NCBI GenBank assembly: GCA_945905925.1
Contig: CAMDQN010000003.1
Span: forward strand, 34,705 to 98,704
Direction: 5' to 3'
From: Singulisphaera sp. GP187
Lineage (GTDB): Bacteria > Planctomycetota > Planctomycetia > Gemmatales > Gemmataceae
DNA length: 64,000 bases
In this document: piece by piece, positions 8,535 through 16,169 of the stretch
Layout: the number at the start of each line of letters is the position of its first letter
Position numbering within the stretch: the first letter of the stretch is position 1
Notes under the pieces: generated by a model
Seen by the model: only the letters and a program-made list of their open reading frames with translations
Database searches by the model: none
What the model was told of the DNA's origin: nothing
Translations under genes and position numbers: made by a program

Positions 8535-10220
8535 ATGACCCGTTACAGTGTCGCGCTGGTGGTCTTCGCGTTCGTCGGTGCGACCGCGAGCGCGGCCGAA
8601 CCCGCTCGCCCCAACATCGTCGTCATCATGTCCGACGATATGGGGTTCTCGGACCTCGGTTGTTACGGCGGCGAGATCGCGACGCCCAACCTCGATGCGC
8701 TCGCGACCGGCGGTCTCCGGTTCACGCAGTTCTACAACATGGCCCGCTGCTGTCCGACGCGGGCGAGCTTGCTGACGGGCTTGTACCCGCACCAGGCTGG
8801 CATCGGGCACATGATGGACGACAAAGGCGCCGCGCACCCCGGCTATCGCGGCAACCTGAACACCTCATGCCGCACGATCGCCGAAGTGCTGCAGCCGGCC
8901 GGATACCGAACTTACGCGGTCGGAAAGTGGCACGTCACGCGGTTCGCCACGAAGGACGGGCCGAAAGACAACTGGCCGCTTTCGCGTGGCTTCGACCGCT
9001 ATTACGGCACGATTCACGGGGCCGGGAGCTTCTACGATCCCTCGTCGCTCGTGCGCGACGACACGATGATTTCGCCTTACGCGGACCCGGAGTACAAGCC
9101 CGCGACGTACTACTACACCGACGCGATTTCCGACCACGCGGTGACGTTCGTCGGGGACCACGCAAAGAACCACGCGAAGAACCCGTTCTTCATGTACGTG
9201 ACCTACACTGCGGCGCACTGGCCGATGCACGCGCTACCCGAGGACATCAAGAAGTACGCGGGCAAGTACGACGGCGGCTACGAACCAATACGCAAGGCGC
9301 GATTCGAGAAGGCCGCGAAGCTCGGCCTCATCGACGCGAAGCAGGGGATCAGCACGCAAGCCGGCGATTGGGACAAGGTAACCGACAAGAAGTGGGAAGC
9401 GGCGGGCATGGAAGTCTACGCGGCGATGATCGACCGCATGGATCAGGGCATCGGCAAGTTGATCGCGGAACTCAAGCGGACCGGGCAGTTCGAGAACACG
9501 CTCATCCTGTTCCTTCAGGACAACGGCGGATGCGCCGAACCGCAAGGGCGTACCGGGAACAAGGAGCACCCGAACATCGAGCGCCCGGAGAAGCCGACGT
9601 TCCCCGCGATGAAACCGGAAGAGTTCGCGGCGGGTGGCAGCGTGCCGAAGCAAACCCGCGACGGCTTCCCTGTGCGCATGGGACCGAAGGTGATGCCCGG
9701 CGCTGCCGATACCTACGTCGCTTACGGTCGCGGGTGGGCGAACGTGTCGAACACGCCGTTCCGCGAGTACAAGCACTGGATCCACGAAGGCGGCATCAGC
9801 ACGCCACTCATCGCGCACTGGCCGAGCGGCATCAGTACGAAAGGCGAACTCCGCAAACAACCGGGACATCTCATCGACATCGCCGCTACGTGTACCGACC
9901 TCGCGGGCGCGAAGTATCCGAAGGAGGCAACGCCGCTCGAAGGCCGGAGCCTCGTCGCGGCGTTCGCGAACAAACCCATCGACCGCGACGCGATCTTCTG
10001 GGAACACGAAGGGAACCGTGCGATTCGCGTCGGTGATTGGAAGTTGGTCAGCAAACACGGCGTCGCGTGGGAACTGTACGACCTGTCTAAGGACCGGGTC
10101 GAGGCGAACGATTTAGTCGCGAAGGAACCGGACCGCGTCAAGACGATGGCCGCGAAGTACGACGCCTGGGCGAAGCGCGCGAACGTCGAGCCGTGGCCGG
10201 TGGGCGGGCCGAAGAAGTAA
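8535..10220 (+). CDS. Secreted sulfatase (arylsulfatase family)
   Basis: This type I sulfatase hydrolyses sulfate esters, in planctomycetes often on sulfated polysaccharides. The ATG at 8535 is preceded by GAGGTG and begins a signal peptide (MTRYSVALVVFAFVGATASA), giving 561 residues. The N-terminal metal site is NIVVIMSDDMGFSDLGCYGG. The formylglycine signature CCPTRASLLTG starts at residue 72, so Cys72 is the residue expected to be oxidised by a formylglycine-generating enzyme. GKWH follows near residue 135, and FLQDNGGCAE supplies the second Asp-Asn metal pair. The C-terminal part ends WELYDLSKDRVEANDLVAKE, the usual sulfatase tail. It ends 8 bases from a convergent gene. The substrate is not readable. 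Confidence 0.95.
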   Translation: MTRYSVALVVFAFVGATASAAEPARPNIVVIMSDDMGFSDLGCYGGEIATPNLDALATGGLRFTQFYNMARCCPTRASLLTGLYPHQAGIGHMMDDKGAAHPGYRGNLNTSCRTIAEVLQPAGYRTYAVGKWHVTRFATKDGPKDNWPLSRGFDRYYGTIHGAGSFYDPSSLVRDDTMISPYADPEYKPATYYYTDAISDHAVTFVGDHAKNHAKNPFFMYVTYTAAHWPMHALPEDIKKYAGKYDGGYEPIRKARFEKAAKLGLIDAKQGISTQAGDWDKVTDKKWEAAGMEVYAAMIDRMDQGIGKLIAELKRTGQFENTLILFLQDNGGCAEPQGRTGNKEHPNIERPEKPTFPAMKPEEFAAGGSVPKQTRDGFPVRMGPKVMPGAADTYVAYGRGWANVSNTPFREYKHWIHEGGISTPLIAHWPSGISTKGELRKQPGHLIDIAATCTDLAGAKYPKEATPLEGRSLVAAFANKPIDRDAIFWEHEGNRAIRVGDWKLVSKHGVAWELYDLSKDRVEANDLVAKEPDRVKTMAAKYDAWAKRANVEPWPVGGPKK

Positions 10221-10228
10221 CCCGCGTG

Positions 10229-11809
10229 CTACTCTGTTCGAGCCTTCCGAATCGCGGTGGCATCGAGGTCGAGCCGGTAGAGCACCTGGTTGTAGTTGTA
10301 CCGCGGCGTGCGATCGGGGTTCCCGGAGAAGTCGTTCGTGTACGTCCCCTCGAAGTGAATCGCGCGCCCGCCGTCACGGTCGAGGAACGAGTGGTGACAC
10401 ACGTTGTAAAAGGTCTGCCGGTCGTGGGTGACGACCTTCACGGCGTGCGCGAACGGCCCGGTCGGATGTGGCGCTTCGGCATACCACACCTCACCCAACA
10501 GCGACGACTTCCCGCCGATCTGCCCAGCGACCAATACCCACGCCTTGCGGTGTTCGTTCCATCGGACCGAACCGCTGTGCAGCACCACTCGCTCGGTCGG
10601 TGTGTCCGCGTCGGCCGGGCAGAACCGGGCGTGCGCGGGCTTCACCTTCCCGGCCTTCACCCAACCGTGTTCCAGTTTTGAATCGACCGGCGGCAGATCC
10701 TTCTGCCACCGCCACGCGGGTTTGCCGTCCGCGTTCACGTTCGGTTCCGGCTTGCCATCAGCAGCTTTCGCGCAGGTGAACGCTTCGTATTTGTCGGGGT
10801 CGAGCACATCCTTGAGGTTCGCCGGCACGCGGACGTTCGGGTTCGGGCTGCCGAACAGGAGCCACTTCGTGCCAGACTCCTCGTGCGTGATCGGGTGCCC
10901 GCGGGGGTGGCGCCATGTCTCGGTCAGCGGCAGTTGCTTGACCGACTCGAAGACGGCCTTCGTGTCGTTGAATACCGCGACGCCGTGTTCGAGTTCGCCC
11001 GTCAGCCCCTTCCGCCGCGAGTAGTGACCGACCAGCCGCTCGACTCCCTTCTCGTCCGGGACGACAAACACCCCAAAGATCCACACCACGCCTTCGGGCC
11101 GTTCCGCGAGCGGCATCATGGCGCGGGCGAACCCGGTTTTGGGATCGACGAAGTAGTCGAACGCGATGCCCGCAGCCGGTTCGGATTCGGGCTTCTTCGG
11201 GTCGGGAACCGCGGTGGTCGCGCCGGCCATGCGGAACAGCCCGAGCGGGTACTCCATTCGCTGGGTGTCGCCCCAGAACCAGTACACCTTGTTCTTGTAA
11301 ACGGTCGCTTGAATTGAGTCCTGCCCGGCGACGTTCCCCGGGTGCGTCGAGTCCGGGCGCGGCACCTTGTGCCCGAGTAAGAGCGTGTCGCGGTAGAGGC
11401 CTTCGCCGGTGAGCCGACACAACCGCTCCGCGATGTTCTTGCGCGTGATCTTGATTTCGGCCACCTGTCCGGCCTGCGGCTTGACCTTCACCCCGGCGAA
11501 CCCGAACCCGTCCTTCTTCGCCTCGTACCCGTGGCTGCGGACCGTGAGGAATATCTCGCGGTCCATCAGGCCCGGCTCGCGGAACGCGACTCGCCCGGCG
11601 CTGTCGGTGACGAACTTCAGGCTGTTCACCGTCTCCAATTCGACGAGCGGAACGCCCCGCCCGGTGGCCGCGTCGATGACCCGGATTTCGGCGTAGCCCT
11701 GCCCCTTCGCGGGAACGGGATCATCGGAGCGCGCCCCCGCACCGACGAGCAGAGCGAGGAGACACGCCGTTCCACCGACGTCCACGTACCGGATCGCACG
11801 ATGACTCAC
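10229..11809 (-). CDS. Secreted protein with carboxypeptidase-regulatory-like domain and beta-propeller-like body
   Basis: This 526-residue protein starts at a GTG at 11809 (VSHRAIRYVDVGGTACLLAL). The start is supported by GGGGAGG a few bases upstream and a signal-like hydrophobic stretch ending near GARSDD. Residues about 40-105 (AEIRVIDAATGRGVPLVELE, then FVTDSAGRVAFREPGL) look like a carboxypeptidase-regulatory-like beta-sandwich. The remainder (NKVYWFWGDTQRMEYPLGLF, HSGSVRWNEHRKAWVLVAGQ, GEVWYAEAPHPTGPFAHAVK) has the repeated W-x-G/D, calibrated-record style of five-bladed propellers found in glycoside-hydrolase-like and DUF4185-like proteins. No definite catalytic residues can be named. 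It is likely secreted, probably acting on a carbohydrate, with the family assignment unverified. Confidence 0.75.
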   Translation of the reverse strand: MSHRAIRYVDVGGTACLLALLVGAGARSDDPVPAKGQGYAEIRVIDAATGRGVPLVELETVNSLKFVTDSAGRVAFREPGLMDREIFLTVRSHGYEAKKDGFGFAGVKVKPQAGQVAEIKITRKNIAERLCRLTGEGLYRDTLLLGHKVPRPDSTHPGNVAGQDSIQATVYKNKVYWFWGDTQRMEYPLGLFRMAGATTAVPDPKKPESEPAAGIAFDYFVDPKTGFARAMMPLAERPEGVVWIFGVFVVPDEKGVERLVGHYSRRKGLTGELEHGVAVFNDTKAVFESVKQLPLTETWRHPRGHPITHEESGTKWLLFGSPNPNVRVPANLKDVLDPDKYEAFTCAKAADGKPEPNVNADGKPAWRWQKDLPPVDSKLEHGWVKAGKVKPAHARFCPADADTPTERVVLHSGSVRWNEHRKAWVLVAGQIGGKSSLLGEVWYAEAPHPTGPFAHAVKVVTHDRQTFYNVCHHSFLDRDGGRAIHFEGTYTNDFSGNPDRTPRYNYNQVLYRLDLDATAIRKARTE

Positions 11810-12052
11810 GAGCCGACCTCCCCAGCAGTTCAACAGAGTAATGCCCCAGACAAGACCGCCACGGTGCACGCCTCAGTGAGTTCGTTGAGCTACTGTACAA
11901 GTCGCCGAACGTCTCGACGCGGTGCGGGAAATCGGTCCGGTGGATGCAGGACCGCTGCGGGTGTACGGTGCCGGTTACGCTCCTACAATCGATAGCAGAG
12001 GGCCAATAACAACCTCAGCGTCTTCGCCTCACTCGCACACTGCGGGCTTACC

Positions 12053-12643
12053 ATGACCGATGCCGAACAGCGGTTACTGAAAATCCTTAAAGAACGGTCG
12101 TTCAAGCGAGCCGCGCCGGGCGAACTGTTTACCCTCGCATCGGGCGAAAAGAGCGAATACTTCATCGACGGGAAGATGACCGCGGTTTCCGCCGAGGGCG
12201 CCGAACTCATCGGCGAAGTGCTCTACGAGTGGACGAAGGACTTGGGCATCGACGCCATCGGCGGGTTGCAGGTCGGCGCGGTCCCGCTCATCACGTCCGC
12301 GGTCATCAGTTTCGCACGCCACGGCCAACCGATCGAAGGGTTCTGGGTGCGCGAAGAAGTGAAGGATCACGGCACAAAGAAGCAAATCGAGGGTGGTCTC
12401 AAGAAGGGCATGCGGGTCGTCATCGTGGACGACGTGTTCACGAAGGGCGGGTCGGCGCTCAAGGCGTCACAGGCGGCCCGCGACTTCGGCTGCGAGGTGG
12501 TCCTCGTCCTGGCGCTGGTGGACCGACTCCGCGGCGCGCGGGCGCTGTTCCGCGAGAACGGTATCGAGAACTACGCACGCGTCTTCACCATCCGGCAGTT
12601 CGGTATCGACGTACCCGACGACGTTCCAGCCGTTGCTCGCTGA
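12053..12643 (+). CDS. pyrE: Orotate phosphoribosyltransferase
   Basis: PyrE transfers the phosphoribosyl group of PRPP to orotate, forming OMP in de novo pyrimidine synthesis in the cytoplasm. The ATG at 12053 gives 196 residues, which fits the family's usual 180-220. The start MTDAEQRLLKILKERSFKR leads into FTLASGEKSEYFIDGKM, the substrate-loop region. The PRPP-binding motif is VVIVDDVFTKGGSALKA near residues 121-137. The catalytic-loop lysines lie in EEVKDHGTKKQIEGG. It stands alone between a divergent gene and a secreted heme protein, so no pyrimidine operon is seen here. The frame remains open after its TGA for another 65 codons (see findings). Confidence 0.96.
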   Translation: MTDAEQRLLKILKERSFKRAAPGELFTLASGEKSEYFIDGKMTAVSAEGAELIGEVLYEWTKDLGIDAIGGLQVGAVPLITSAVISFARHGQPIEGFWVREEVKDHGTKKQIEGGLKKGMRVVIVDDVFTKGGSALKASQAARDFGCEVVLVLALVDRLRGARALFRENGIENYARVFTIRQFGIDVPDDVPAVAR

Positions 12644-12888
12644 TCCGGCGTTCGTGCCGGTCAAATCAAGACCACCTCCGACCTTTACGACCGGTGGTTC
12701 GCGAATGCGATCGATACACTGTCGTTCGTCTTCCGCAACTCCACCGGCGCGAGGCTCCTAACGGTCTCCAATTCGCGTGGCGGCTCTGACGTGCAGTTTG
12801 TACTCGACGAGGTTATATTCTTTGATGCCGGAAAACCCGGCAACCGCTGATTCGCACCCACCCGCCTCACTCCCCTCACGGTGCTGCC

Positions 12889-15864
12889 ATGCTGAAGCGA
12901 TACCTCCCCGTCGCGCTGTGCGTGTCGTTCGCCGCGATGCTGCTGGCAGCGCCGCCGGACCCGGCGCTGCCAGCGCCGAGGATCGACCCGGTGCCGAAGT
13001 CGCTCGCGTCTGACAAGACGGTGAAGATCGACTACGACATCGTCTACGTCCGCGCGCCGCGGTTCGTGATGAAGAACGGGAAGGAGCGCCCGTCCGCGTG
13101 GCCAGAGATCGGACACCCGACGAACATCGACGCAGGCTATGACCTCATGCTGCTCCACCCAGACGGCACGGAGGAAGTGCTTGTCGAAGGCCGCGAAGGT
13201 TCGATCGCGGACCCGTATGTGTCGTTTGACGGGGAGACGGTCTACTACGCGTGGTTCTATCTCGGCAGCCTCGGCACCGGATCGGACATCTACAAGGTCC
13301 ACGTCAAGACCAAGAAGATCGAACGACTCACGTTTCAGGAGTCCACGCCGAACACCGGCTGCGACGCGTTCAGGGAAGGCAAACAGGTGCAAGCGAATCC
13401 GCCGTTCGGCCGCGGCGTGTTCAACCTCGGCCCGTGTCCGCTGCCGGGCGGGCGGCTCGCGTTCACCAGCACTCGCGATCAGGTGAAGGTGCCGCGCGGC
13501 TACCCGCGCGTCGCGAACCAGCTCTTCACGATGGACACCGACGGCGCGAACGTCGAGAAGATCGGGCACATCAACGTCGGCAGCGCGCTGCACCCGGTCA
13601 TCCTGAAGGACGGCCGCGTCATTTTCAGTTCGCTGGAATCGCAGGGCGTCCACGGTAGCATCGCGTGGGGCATCTGGAGCATCCACCCAGACGGCACCAA
13701 CTGGAACCCGGTGGTGAGCGCGCTGTACGGTTCCGGCGGCGCTGACGACGGCTTCCACTTCCAGAGCCAACTGTCCGACGAGAGCCTTGTCATCGAACTC
13801 TATTACAACCAGAACACGCTCGGTTTCGGCACGTTCTTCAAGATGCCGCCGAAGACACCGGACGGCGTGCCGCCGTTCGGCTCCGCGCACAACCCGTCGG
13901 TCACCACGAAGGAACACGGCTGGGAAGTACCGAAGATGTACATGCGCGGTCGCGGCACGTTCCGCATGCCGTTCCAGCCCTACGGAATGGAAGTCCTGAC
14001 GCGATTCACGCACGGTAGCGACACGCCGGCGCCGCTCTCCGATCTGAGCGACCCGAAGTCGGTGCGCGTCGGCAAGCTCACGCACCCGTGCGGCGCGCCG
14101 GATAATCACTTGCTCACGGTGTGGTCGTCAGGGTCGATGCCGAGTGCGAATCGCGGCCCGATCCCCTACGACGACCCGCTCGACGCCGGTCTCTATCTGA
14201 TCAAAGGCGGGAAGACCGTGGACGAACCTGGGCAGATGCTCGTGATCAAGAACGATCCGAAATACAACGAGCAGTGGCCGCGCCCGCTCGTGTCGTACAA
14301 GCGCATCTATGGCGTGGACGAACCGAAGAAGCTCACCCCGGTCACCAACAACGGCAAGGCGTCTAAACACCTGCCGGAAGGCACGCCGTTCGGATTGGTC
14401 GGCACGTCGAGCATGTACAAGCGCGAATCGTTCCCGCGCGGCGCGGTGCCGAAAGGTAGCGTGACCGCGGTGGGCGACCCGTACAACGCGTTCTCGCACA
14501 GCATGGGCAGCCCGTACAACTGGGGCGGTCAAGGCGCCGACGCCGGGCTATACGAGAACAGCGACATCCACGCGGTGCGCATCCTCGCGATGGAACCGGC
14601 CACGCTTCCGGTCGCGGGGCGATTCTACAACCACGCCTGGGAGCGGCTCCGCATCCTCGGCGAAATCCCGGTGCGCAAGTTCGAGAAAGACGGCAAACAA
14701 CCGCTCGACCCGGACGGGAACCCGGACACCAGCTTCCTCGCGAAGATCCCGGCGGATGTCGCGTTCACATTCCAGACGATCGACAAGGACGGGATGGTGC
14801 TGAACATGGCGCAGACCTGGCATCAGGTGCGCCCCGGCGAGGTGCGGAACGACTGCGGCGGGTGCCACGCTCACTCCCAGAAGCCGACCGACTTCAATCT
14901 CACACGCGCGTCGAAACCGGAGTACGCGGTGTTCGATCTCACGAAGCACACGCCGCTACTCACCACGAAGGCAAAGGACGAGTCCAAGCAACACTGGGAC
15001 ACGAAGGACGAAACCGGCGTGCGATTCGACAAGACCGTGAAGGACGTGGAGTACCACCGCGACATCAAGCCGATCTTCGCGCGGAGTTGCGTCGCGTGTC
15101 ACAGCGGCAAGCTCGACGAACCGGCCGGGAAGCTCGTGCTCGACGACGACAAGTTGGTGGAAGGACCGCGCTGGGATTTGGGCAACGCGGGTCCGCTGCC
15201 GGCGACGTATAACGCGCTCGCGGGCAACTACATCGGCGTGACGAAGTACGTTCGCGGGTTCCAGGCACGCCGCAGCCCGCTCGTCTGGAAGGTGTTCGGC
15301 AAGCGACTCGATGGCTTCCCCGCGGAGGCGCCGAAGGGCAAGGAAGGGATCCACAAACAGATTCTCGCGCAGGGCGATTTCAAGGGAAGCATCATGCCGC
15401 CGCCGGACGCGGTGAAAGCGGGCAAGGTGTTGCCGCTCTCCGACGAAGACCGCCGCACACTGGTGCGGTGGATCGACCTCGGCGCGCCGATCGATAAGAC
15501 GTTCGACCCGAAGAAGCCAACCGATCGCGGGAGCGGGTGGATGTTCGACGACCAGCGACCGACGCTCACGCTCACTTCACCGCTGCCCGGTGTGAACGGC
15601 AAACTATCGCGCATTCTGATCGGGATGCACGACTTCGGCACCGGCCTCGATCCCGTGAGCTTCACGGTCACCGCAGACTTCGACATTGCGGGCGTAGAAC
15701 TGGGCCAGAACATCGCGCCGCGATTCAAGCTCGTGGGTGATGGCGTGTGGGAGTGGACGTTGCCGCAGCCGATCGCGGGCCTGAACACCGGCACGCTAAC
15801 GGTTTCGGTACAGGACAAGCAGGGCAACCGCACGAAGATCATCCGCCGGTTCTCGGTCAAGTAA
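12889..15864 (+). CDS. Secreted beta-propeller protein with two c-type heme motifs (hydrazine-synthase-alpha-related?)
   Basis: This 991-residue exported protein starts at the ATG at 12889 with signal peptide MLKRYLPVALCVSFAAMLLA. Residues about 50-450 show WD40/PD40-like propeller blades (DLMLLHPDGTEEVLVEGREG, PRVANQLFTMDTDGANVEKI, GIWSIHPDGTNWNPVVSALY). Two c-type heme attachment motifs follow: CGGCH near residue 657 and CVACH near residue 734, the latter in RDIKPIFARSCVACHSG typical of planctomycete cytochromes. This propeller-plus-heme layout resembles hydrazine synthase alpha-subunit-related proteins found widely in non-anammox planctomycetes. A role in hydrazine chemistry is not implied. 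The C-terminal segment (GMHDFGTGLDPVSFTVTADF) is a beta-sandwich. It is likely a periplasmic electron-transfer or oxidoreductase protein; the reaction is unknown. Confidence 0.8.
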   Translation: MLKRYLPVALCVSFAAMLLAAPPDPALPAPRIDPVPKSLASDKTVKIDYDIVYVRAPRFVMKNGKERPSAWPEIGHPTNIDAGYDLMLLHPDGTEEVLVEGREGSIADPYVSFDGETVYYAWFYLGSLGTGSDIYKVHVKTKKIERLTFQESTPNTGCDAFREGKQVQANPPFGRGVFNLGPCPLPGGRLAFTSTRDQVKVPRGYPRVANQLFTMDTDGANVEKIGHINVGSALHPVILKDGRVIFSSLESQGVHGSIAWGIWSIHPDGTNWNPVVSALYGSGGADDGFHFQSQLSDESLVIELYYNQNTLGFGTFFKMPPKTPDGVPPFGSAHNPSVTTKEHGWEVPKMYMRGRGTFRMPFQPYGMEVLTRFTHGSDTPAPLSDLSDPKSVRVGKLTHPCGAPDNHLLTVWSSGSMPSANRGPIPYDDPLDAGLYLIKGGKTVDEPGQMLVIKNDPKYNEQWPRPLVSYKRIYGVDEPKKLTPVTNNGKASKHLPEGTPFGLVGTSSMYKRESFPRGAVPKGSVTAVGDPYNAFSHSMGSPYNWGGQGADAGLYENSDIHAVRILAMEPATLPVAGRFYNHAWERLRILGEIPVRKFEKDGKQPLDPDGNPDTSFLAKIPADVAFTFQTIDKDGMVLNMAQTWHQVRPGEVRNDCGGCHAHSQKPTDFNLTRASKPEYAVFDLTKHTPLLTTKAKDESKQHWDTKDETGVRFDKTVKDVEYHRDIKPIFARSCVACHSGKLDEPAGKLVLDDDKLVEGPRWDLGNAGPLPATYNALAGNYIGVTKYVRGFQARRSPLVWKVFGKRLDGFPAEAPKGKEGIHKQILAQGDFKGSIMPPPDAVKAGKVLPLSDEDRRTLVRWIDLGAPIDKTFDPKKPTDRGSGWMFDDQRPTLTLTSPLPGVNGKLSRILIGMHDFGTGLDPVSFTVTADFDIAGVELGQNIAPRFKLVGDGVWEWTLPQPIAGLNTGTLTVSVQDKQGNRTKIIRRFSVK

Positions 15865-16169
15865 CCGGTAGGCACGCGCCATGTGCCTACTCGCGGCGGG
15901 TGTGGAAGAGCCAACGCAGATTCGGAGGCATTCAGGCCGTCCGTCAGTGGGCGAGCAGTACGACCTGGGAAAACTGCTGGACAGACTGTCGATACCGACG
16001 GGACGCGAGAGGCTACGACGACTGTTGCGCGCCGCGCACCCGGTCCGAGTACCGGGCGCGCATAAAATACGGCAGAGACCACAGAACACACGCTGAGCGC
16101 AACTGCCAAACTTACGCTCAGGTGTCAACCAAACGCGACGCCGTTCCTGAAACCGCAGTCCCGGCGCGG
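15865..16169. other. Convergent intergenic region with small terminator-like hairpin
   Basis: This 305-base stretch lies between two convergent genes. An 8-bp perfect stem, GTAGGCAC...GTGCCTAC (15868-15875 and 15883-15890), sits 3 bases after the plus-strand stop codon and may act as a terminator, although no T-run follows. I see no credible coding sequence in the rest. Confidence 0.5.

Noticed and set aside
5745-8837. 1030-residue minus-strand ORF covering ppdK
   Set aside because: It lies antisense to a secure PPDK gene, has a His/Arg/Val-rich composition typical of GC-rich shadow frames, and no recognisable domain.
12685-14109. 474-residue minus-strand ORF opposite the heme-propeller gene
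   Set aside because: Composition and position mark it as a shadow of the 12889-15864 gene.
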